DNA from: Clytia hemisphaerica
Lineage: Eukaryota > Cnidaria > Hydrozoa > Leptothecata > Clytiidae
Assembly: GCA_902728285.1 (NCBI GenBank)
Contig: CACVBU010000865.1
Span: forward strand, 1,579,044 to 1,643,043
Direction: 5' to 3'
Length of the DNA stretch: 64,000 bases
A program made the translations under genes and the position numbers. The notes under the pieces are model-generated. The model did not search any database. It was not told where the DNA came from and worked only from the letters and a program-made list of their open reading frames with translations. This document shows positions 56,917 through 64,000 of the stretch, piece after piece. Each line of letters starts with the position of its first letter. The first letter of the stretch is position 1.

Positions 56917-58579
56917 TTTATAAAGCCCGAAGGGCTAGATGTCGTGCTTTAAGCCATTGCAGGCAAAAATAAGTGAATATCGGAAAAAAGATTGTTGCTA
57001 TTGTTTTCGAAAACCTGCAAATCTTCTGATTGGTCAAGCGCTAAAATTCTTTTACAATGTCACGTGACCTAGGTAGGCACACTTTTCAGCAAAAGCGCAC
57101 CATCTAGCCATTTGGGCAATTTATAAATCTAATGATGATGATAACGAATCAAGGTCAAGTATCAATGAAAATTAATGAAATAAAGCTTTTTCGCTTTGTA
57201 TTTTTCGCAGGAAAAAAGTAATAAAGAAAGAAATAAAATGATGAAAGTTTAAAAAAAACGAAAAGAACGCAAGAAGTCTTGTAAGTTGGCTGTTCGAGTT
57301 TGGATGAAAAAGAAATTTTAAGAAATGATTGCTCATCAAAAGTCAACTATAATAACGGCAAGAAAATGTAAGATGACATTGACAAATTTCTTCGGTGAGT
57401 TAATAAATTGTTATTTTAACTTTTTAAAATGTTTTTTTTTTTTGAGAATATACCAAAGGCGTAGGTTTGTCGGACCCGGGACACTGTTTGGAAATTTCCT
57501 CAAAAACCACAAGTGAATATCTAGGCAAAATGGAAATAGTTACAGTTTCAAGACGCTATATTTGTAAACGTGTTCATTCACTCAGCCTGTAATACAATGC
57601 AAACGGCCTTACGACGGCCCTAGACTGGTTCCATCCTCTAACAAATTCGTGCTTCTTATAGTGTTTCCGTCGCATGAGAAAATATTAGCGAGTTTATGTA
57701 TTTGCTCTTGTGACTGAAGTAATTTGAAATAACCCGCACTTCTGATCCCCAAAATCGAGGACGATAAAAGTGCTGATTTACCGTCGTCCTCAGCTGGTCA
57801 GGATCTAGAACAAATTAGAACCTTACCGTCTATGTCACAGAAAATCACACATACATAAACTCAGTATTGGACGGTGTAAACGAAAATGCCTTCACTACTT
57901 GCATGACCCGATCAAACATTCCCCGAAGTAGCACGTTCACATGCTTTGATCGATTAGGAGCCGTCGAACCAATGCTGGTGGAATGAGCGAGCGCGAGGAA
58001 TGATTCTGTAAAGATTCGTTTTAACCCGCTTTATATATTTGTGAAAATGTAAGAATCACTCAAAGGCTGGGCTGAGAGGAATGCTATTGATTTCAATTCC
58101 CTATTGATTTTTTCTTAGTTATTCCTGGACACTAGTCAGGGTGAACATTTTTCACGAAAATGGTTGAAAGATGTTAGAAAAAAATAAAACATTTCACTCG
58201 GAAAAAGACTTACGACGGGTTAAAATCGCTAGCGAAAATCAAAACGCTGCAGAGAAAGGCATTCTAAAGCTCTGAATACACATTTGGTTATCATTATAAA
58301 GATATTTCACAATAACTTCCCGATTTTTGTAGTTACTAATGCCATTACATGAGTAGGAATTCTCTATTTGTGGTTTTAGCTGTTCTCTCGACACCTTATA
58401 CTGCTCTCGTCTGGTGGTAAAAATATCTGTCTGGAGTAGGGTGGCACTTTCTCTGAGGTGGTCCTCCCTATATCTTAGATTAAAAGATTGGAAAAATTTG
58501 TGGTGGGTTATATGCTATATGTACAGAATTGATTTATACAAGGAAGGGAGTAGTCGTTTGAATAGGGAAACCCTGGTTA
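56917..58579. other. Intergenic, no gene recognised
   Basis: The T-family repeat at 57683-57862 is the only well-defined item. AT-rich elsewhere. Confidence 0.4.
57683..57862. repeat. T-family dispersed repeat, inverse of 18733-18945
   Basis: GCGAGTTTATGTATTTGC, CCCAAAATCGAGGACG and TTTACCGTCGTCCTCAGCTG, ending ACATACATAAACTC. Confidence 0.6.
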
Positions 58580-58665
58580 GAGACGATGTTATCGTCCGTT
58601 ACAGTAATAGTAAAGGCGGGAAAATATGGCGGTATGGCGTTATGGCGGGAGAGTTTCGAAGACTG
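58580..58665. repeat. Dispersed repeat with GACGATGTTATCGTCCGTTA
   Basis: Third copy of the word set at 33711 and 40249 (AGTAAAGGCGGGAAAATATG). Confidence 0.5.
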
Positions 58666-58885
58666 GCAAACTCTACCGACTGTAGTAAACTCTTTTCGGC
58701 AAAAAGCCTGTTTGCGAATTTTCTTCGGCTTTGGGCTTATTTCTTAGATAGTGATTTGTTTTAGACTATAACATAGTCTAAATTTTGGTTTGATGTTTTT
58801 GTGGCTAAGCTCTTTAGCATTTTGAACAAATCGGCAATTGATACACATTTAACATTTTTTTTGCCGATCCATTGTTACAGCGCCT

Positions 58886-58981
58886 ACTGTATTATCTGAT
58901 ATTCCGATGGTGTATTGGCGGCCGCCCACGCTAAAGCTCTGAAGGAGCGGGCCAATATCACCATCGGAGACCTATAGTAGT
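58886..58981. repeat. Foldback repeat, CACGCTAAAGCTCTGAAGG core
   Basis: Arms CCGATGGTGTATTGGC / GCCAATATCACCATCGG enclose CACGCTAAAGCTCTGAAGG. The clearest of three copies. Confidence 0.65.
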
Positions 58982-59212
58982 CATCGTTTGATGTACCGCA
59001 TCACAGTCGTGTCTAGCTGTCTACACTTTTTGCTTGACCATCGGTTGCACCCGACTGAATTTAGCATGAAAATCTCTGCTGCCTGAGAAACCTTACAAAA
59101 AATGAAAAATGGTAACCCAAAGGTTCCAGATGTTAAAATTTTCCCGACCTTCAGAGCTTTAGCGTGTCGGAAGAAAATTTCTACATCGAGTACCAGATAA
59201 CCTACTGTAGTG

Positions 59213-59482
59213 CCCGGGGGTACTAGGGTTGCGAGATGATGGGGTGTACCGCCCGACTTTTGACCCTCGCACCCTTAGTGGGACTAAAAAAGAGGAAGAA
59301 TTGGTATATTTTATGAATTTTGCGACCCTCATTGGGACTAATTTGACCAAATTTCGATATTTTTAGGGAGTGAGATTTAATTTTCTGATTTTTCCAACCC
59401 TTAGTGGGACATTGGAGGTCCAGAAAAGGTATCCTTAAGGGCGGCACATACCCGTACCCTCCTTTTGCCTAAGTAAGGCCGG
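59213..59482. mobile_element. hAT-like MITE (F family) with perfect 8-bp target duplication
   Basis: Starts CCCGGGGGTACTAGGG and ends CTAAGTAAGGCCGG. CTGTAGTG is at 59205-59212 and 59483-59490. Confidence 0.82.
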
Positions 59483-59570
59483 CTGTAGTGGATTATAGTA
59501 ACGTGTCCAGCATTCTTCGCGTGAGGTTTTTGGACCTACCCCGGTGGGGTGGAGGTCCTATAAATTAACT

Positions 59571-60088
59571 TGCGTTCGTTCGTTCGTTCGTTCGTTCGTT
59601 CGTTTCGTTCGTCGTTCGTTCGTTTCGTTCGTTCGTTTCGTTCGTTCGTTCGTTCGTTCGTTCGTTCGTTCGTTCGTTTCGTTCGTTCGTTCGTTCGTTC
59701 GTTCGTTCGTTCGTTCGTTCGTTCGTTCGTTCGTTCGTTCGTTCGTTCGTTCGTTCGTTCGTTCGTTCGTTCGTTCGTTCGTTCGTTCGTTCGTTCGTTC
59801 GTTCGTTCGTTCGTTCGTTCGTTCGTTCGTTCGTTCGTTCGTTCGTTCGTTCGTTCGTTCGTTCGTTCGTTCGTTCGTTCGTTCGTTCGTTCGTTCGTTC
59901 GTTCGTTCGTTCGTTCGTTCGTTCGTTCGTTCGTTCGTTCGTTCGTTCGTTCGTTCGTTCGTTCGTTCGTTCGTTCGTTCGTTCGTTCGTTCGTTCGTTC
60001 GTTCGTTCGTTCGTTCGTTCGTTCGTTCGTTCGTTCGTTCGTTCGTTCGTTCGTTCGTTCGTTCGTTCGTTCGTTCGTTCGTTCGTTT
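59571..60088. repeat. (GTTC)n microsatellite, about 515 bp
   Basis: Uninterrupted GTTC units from about 59677 to 60087, with a few CGTTTCGTT/GTCGTTC slips in the first 100 bases. Open frames encoding RSFV or ERTN repeats here are artefacts of the repeat. Confidence 0.98.
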
Positions 60089-60136
60089 TTTCATCAGGAT
60101 CTTTTTATTTTTGGTCCAAAAATGGTGGTGGCCAAA

Positions 60137-60930
60137 ATGTGACGGACCCCGATTTTCGAAAAAAAAATTTCTTTGGCAAATTGGGCCAAAAAACGGCTAA
60201 AAAATGGGTTTTTTGGACTTTGTGAAAAATTGGATCATCAATTTTTTCTGATTTTTTGCATGAAAGTAGGGTACCATCATAGGTAAAAGATGACTCAAGC
60301 AGACTTTTGCAAAAAAAATTGTTGGCTCAAAAAGCGCATGTTTATCTATAAGAATCACTATTAATAAGCATACATCAATGTTCTTAGTCAAATTACTCAA
60401 TTTTTCTATGAGATAGATGTTTTTTTTGCTCATTAGGGCTTACTTTTGATAAATATTAGTGTTTAGAAATGAAATTTTGGCTGCTTGGCGTTTCTTCATA
60501 GAAAAACTGGCCAAATTCGATATTTTTTATAAGCACATTATCAATTACTTAGGTATTGCCTTTTTTCGAGATTGGCTCTTTCATTCTTTATGAATTTTTG
60601 CACAAAGATACATAACTATAAGCCCTCGAATGTGACGGAGCCCGATTTTCGAAAAAAATGTTTTTGGGCAAATTTGGGCCAAAAAACAGCTAAAAAACGG
60701 GTTTTTTGGACTTTGTGAAATATTTTGGGTCATTGTTTTTTTCTGATTTTTTGCATGAAAGTAGGTAAAAGATGTCTCAAGCAGATTTTTGTAAAAAACG
60801 AATTTTTCAGCTCAAAAAACGCATCTTTATCTATAAGAATCACTATTAATATCAAGCATACATCAATGTTCTTAGCCAAATAACTTAATTTTTTTGATGA
60901 GATAGATGTTTTTTTTTGCTCACGAAGTCT
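60137..60930. repeat. Direct duplication, two ~300-bp units 493 bp apart
   Basis: TGTGACGGACCCCGATTTTC at about 60138 recurs as TGTGACGGAGCCCGATTTTC at 60631. The following GGCCAAAAAACGGCTAAAAA and TATCTATAAGAATCACTATT also recur in order. Confidence 0.65.
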
Positions 60931-61084
60931 TGAATATGAAAGAATATGAAAGAGCATGAAATTTTGTTTTCTAAACGTTTTTTTTATAAGAAACAAACGA
61001 CTAGTATTAATAGATTGTCACTGTTTATAATAATAATAATAATGCTATATAAGTTCGCAGGCCACCGTGCGAGCACATGGGCCT

Positions 61085-61421
61085 CTATGAACCGTTCTTT
61101 GTTCGGTTTACAATTTTCTTAAGATAGAGTTTTTTTCTAGGGCTCCCCCTGACTTTGAATTTATAGCTTGCATCCTTTAGTGACGTGTTCATTTCTTGGG
61201 CTTTCATACACCACTCTTTGATTGTCTTCCTTTCTTTTTGCGTAAGATCTTCTGTCACACGGAAGGGCAATTTTTCTCCTTTAGTGATTGCTCTTAACAC
61301 TGTATTTTTGTCTTCTTCGTTTGCAAATCGAACTTTTATTGGTCGATAGCGTTTTTCATCTTCCTTTTCCTTCGAAAATTTTCCGATTCTATTAGTTTCT
61401 TCAATCTTTATATTTATAGGC
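61085..61421 (-). pseudogene. LINE ORF1-like remnant (C-terminal part)
   Basis: The minus-strand frame runs from about 61421 to the stop at 61085-61087, with no start codon at its upstream end. It reads NIKIEETNRIGKF, RYRPIKVRFANEEDKNTVL, LPFRVTEDLTQKERKTIKEW and ends VNRTKNGS. The order (R-I-G, R-P-I-x-V, D-L-T-x-x-E-R) is that of the RRM plus C-terminal part of LINE ORF1 proteins. It is cut upstream by a foldback (61418-61514). Confidence 0.6.
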
Positions 61422-61514
61422 TAGTGAAAATACGAAATCTGATTGGTTGAAACTCACTAGCCTGTTAAATTTTCGTTCGTCGTCGTGATTTTACCGATTT
61501 ACTTAACCTCACTA
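61418..61514. repeat. M-family foldback, partial
   Basis: GGCTAGTGAAAATACGAAAT...CACTAGCCTGTTAAATTTTC...ACTTAACCTCACTAG; right half of the 16021-16168 element. Confidence 0.6.
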
Positions 61515-61860
61515 GTATCTTAAACAAAATAGAAGCTCTAAGGCAAATAATGGAACTCTATATTTCCAATATTTTGTCCGGTTACGTCGTTGAAAATGGA
61601 GTTGACGTTCTATGACGTTTATATTAAAGGCTTTGTTTTTAAATAAGAGTAATACCGTTTGCTTACTCATCAATTTTGATTTGCAAGCTTTTTCACATTG
61701 GTTTGACACCGATGTGAGGCAAGATTGTTCAGAAAAAGGAAAACAAAAACATTTTTTTTGCTTCTATCAGCATAATATAACAAAAGGCACACTACTGTAC
61801 TGATATGAAATATGTGTCTGATATGAAACGAGAACACTTATGCAAAAATAAAACCTTTAA

Positions 61861-62483
61861 CCCTTTGAGTGCCAGGGTCCTTTTTTCTAAGTTTTTTTTT
61901 TAAAATTGCTAGTTCAAACTTTAAGGGCTTATATCTTCTGATCTAGAATGAATTAGAAGCTCGTATATAGCTCGTTGGATAGCTTAGAGTCTCCTCTTTC
62001 TTTTGGGCGCCTTCGGCGCCGCCCGATTTAGGAAGGGCGTGGTGGGCGGCGGCCAAGGGGGGGGGGGGGGTAGGTTAGGGAATTAAAGCAGTCAGGCCCG
62101 CTGCGCGGACCTGACTGAACTGATGGAAAGGTGCCCAGTGGAAAAACTTCAAATCGATTCACTAGAAGACAGAATAAAGTAAAAAACAGGGCCAAATTTG
62201 GAGGTTCTTGGATCACTCGTTGACCAAAAATAGTCAAAAAAACGGTCAGAATCTCAAAAAAGTGAATTTTTGTCAATTTTTTGCATTTTTTTTGACTTTT
62301 TGCTTAAAATCTCGCTGGAAAGACTCACTTTTGAATTTTTTTTTGCTTGACCATAAAGGACAATCTAATTCCTACGAGTTCGACCAAAAATAACGATTTC
62401 TAAATCAAAAACTGGGCATTACAGAGGGCTTCGCCCTCCTATATAGCCCATGTCGTATATATACGACATCGGCACTTAAAGGG
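61861..62483. mobile_element. piggyBac-like MITE copy 1, TTAA target
   Basis: TTAA, then CCCTTTGAGTGCC ... GGCACTTAAAGGG, then TTAA. 623 bp, no transposase. Internal hairpins: GGGCGCCTTCGGCGCC, TGTCGTATATATACGACA and AGGGCTTCGCCCTCCT. TTAA targets and CCC...GGG ends are the piggyBac signature. Confidence 0.85.
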
Positions 62484-62608
62484 TTAAACAAAGTGAAAAA
62501 AAAAATTTGAAAATGTGATTTTTTGGTGTTTTTCAGCATTTTTGAGTGATTTTAGGCCAAAAATTGAGAAATTTAAGAAAAAAAATAATTTTTGCAATTT
62601 TTCTTTAA

Positions 62609-63223
62609 CCCTTTGAGTGCCAGGGTCCTTTTTTCTAAGTTTTTTTTTTTAAAATTGCTAGTTCAAACTTTAAGGGCTTATATCTTCTGATCTAGAATGA
62701 ATTAGAAGCTCGTATATAGCTCGTTGGATAGCTTAGAGTCTCCTCTTTCTTTTGGGCGCCTTCGGCGCCGCCCGATTTAGGAAGGGCGTGGTGGGCGGCG
62801 GCCAAGGGGGGGGGTAGGTTAGGGAATTAAAGCAGTCAGGCCCGCTGCGCGGACCTGACTGAACTGATGGAAAGGTGCCCAGTGGAAAAACTTCAAATCG
62901 ATTCACTAGAAGACAGAATAAAGTAAAACAGGGCCAAATTTGGAGGTTCTTGGATCACTCGTTGACCAAAAATAGTCAAAAAACGGTCAGAATCTCAAAA
63001 AAGTGAATTTTTGTCAATTTTTTGCATTTTTTTTGACTTTTTGCTTAAAATCTCGCTGGAAAGACTCACTTTTGAATTTTTTTTTGCTTGACCATAAAGG
63101 ACAATCTAATTCCTACGAGTTCGACCAAAAATAACGATTTCTAAATCAAACTGGGCATTACAGGAGGGCTTCGCCCTCCTATATAGCCCATGTCGTATAT
63201 ATACGACATCGGCACTTAAAGGG
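62609..63223. mobile_element. piggyBac-like MITE copy 2, TTAA target
   Basis: Same orientation and nearly the same sequence as 61861-62483, differing mainly by short indels in G, A and T runs. Flanked by TTAA at 62605-62608 and 63224-63227. Only about 120 bp separate the copies. Confidence 0.85.
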
Positions 63224-63541
63224 TTAACGTAAAGAGCCTAGCGCAGGCGTAATTCGGCGACCGTTTTGTCATATCAATGTTTTAAATATCTGAATAATTT
63301 AAAGCAAAATATTGATATATGAAATTCTGTTACTAAAGAAAATCAAAATCAGATTGAAAAGAATTATATAGAAAGAGAAGAAAAATCAAAAATTAAAAAT
63401 AAATTATTGATGGCTTTAGGTTCAATAGCTGTTCGAAAAGCTGAAAGTTTGTTTCTAGAACTGAGTTACCTATCATACTAAATATTAGCTGTATAAGTTC
63501 ACCTACCTGAGCTGCATGCAACAGTGTTGCAATTTTTCCTT

Positions 63542-63639
63542 CCCAGCTGGCACACAACGTTGTTTCAACGTCCATCTAATGTTCCCAACGTCCATATAAC
63601 GTTAGATGGATGTTGAAACAACGTTGGCACACAACTGGG
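63542..63639. repeat. Foldback, CCCAGCTG...CAACGTT family, copy 4
   Basis: Starts CCCAGCTGGCACACAACGTT and ends CAACGTTGGCACACAACTGGG, with inner GTCCATCTAATGTTCC / GTTAGATGGATGTTG arms. Confidence 0.7.
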
Positions 63640-63903
63640 TTCTATAGATGAAAATTCGTCCAGTTCACTTTTTACTGAAATTTGCGTAACAATTGTAAGC
63701 CTTGGAATAACGAAATTTTTTAAACTCTTTTCTAAAATTTTAAACTTTCCACCAAGTTTTACGTAAGGTGGTTGCAGCGGAGGCTCAAGATTGGATTCGA
63801 AAAATCTTTCCGCAAATGTATCGTCTCGGTTTGCCGTCGTAACTGCAATCATGTTCCAAATCGTTTCAATCCTTCCCCAAAAGGGTATATCAATAAACTC
63901 CAA
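63640..63903 (-). CDS. Possible exon or gene fragment, unknown protein
   Basis: The minus strand is open for about 88 codons outside the adjoining foldback (FIDIPFWGRIETIWNMIAVT, RDDTFAERFFESNLEPPLQP, KNFVIPRLTIVTQISVKSEL). The composition looks protein-like, but there is no confident start, splice site or family match. It could be part of a gene that continues beyond the window or a transposon remnant. Confidence 0.25.
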
Positions 63904-64000
63904 TTAAGTGGTGTTGAGGGAGACTGGTGAGGGGGAGGAAGATCTTCCAAAAGTGGTATTAGCCCCCCCCTCAGAGGGTATCGGATTCCACAATTTCCCG

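Noticed and set aside
58414..58764. 116-codon frame on the + strand
   Set aside because: Its second half is the GACGATGTTATCG repeat and no domain, splice context or codon character supports it.
59544..60200. Long open frames on both strands encoding RSFV or ERTN repeats
   Set aside because: They are translations of the GTTC microsatellite. A 4-bp repeat without stops is open in all frames.

Overview
The window looks like nuclear DNA of an invertebrate animal. Genes are split into many short exons with clean GT-AG introns. The extracellular domains are mostly phase-1 exon modules of the C-type lectin, TSP1, SEA and fibronectin III type. The non-coding DNA is AT-rich and packed with short inverted-repeat transposons and tRNA-derived SINEs. 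A PRDM-family gene also points to Metazoa. I cannot name the phylum; a non-bilaterian (cnidarian or sponge) is a guess.

Two protein genes, both on the + strand, could be rebuilt exon by exon with an open, phase-consistent frame. Gene 1 (494-34377, 30 exons, 5' end outside the window) encodes at least 1968 residues. In order these are: two C-type lectin domains (CTLDs), a Thr-rich mucin-like linker, TSP1, two more CTLDs, TSP1, a Cys-rich module, three TSP1, a SEA domain with a GSV site, three FN3 domains, and then an ion-channel core. The core has ionotropic glutamate receptor topology (S1, TM1, pore loop, TM2, S2, TM3, cytoplasmic tail), but its pore loop carries a K+-channel-type GYGD filter. 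It reads as a lectin/adhesion receptor fused to a GluR0-like potassium channel, and is the most unusual object in the window.

Gene 2 (40895-54124, 9 coding exons, 835 aa, complete) is a PRDM protein. It has a C-x2-C-x7-C-x2-H zinc knuckle, a PRDM9-like SET domain, a long His/Pro-rich region, two C2H2 fingers and a C-terminal C2HC-like finger.

Introns, the 34.4-40.8 kb intergenic region and everything after 54.1 kb are dominated by transposon debris. The sequence itself gives target-site evidence for several families: two hAT-like families with 8-bp duplications, a piggyBac-like pair flanked by TTAA, several TA-inserting families, and one family with about 6-bp duplications caught nested inside another element. 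There are also long foldback hairpins, a roughly 515-bp GTTC microsatellite, and a LINE ORF1-like remnant on the minus strand near 61.1-61.4 kb. I see no tRNA, rRNA, CRISPR array or prokaryotic feature.
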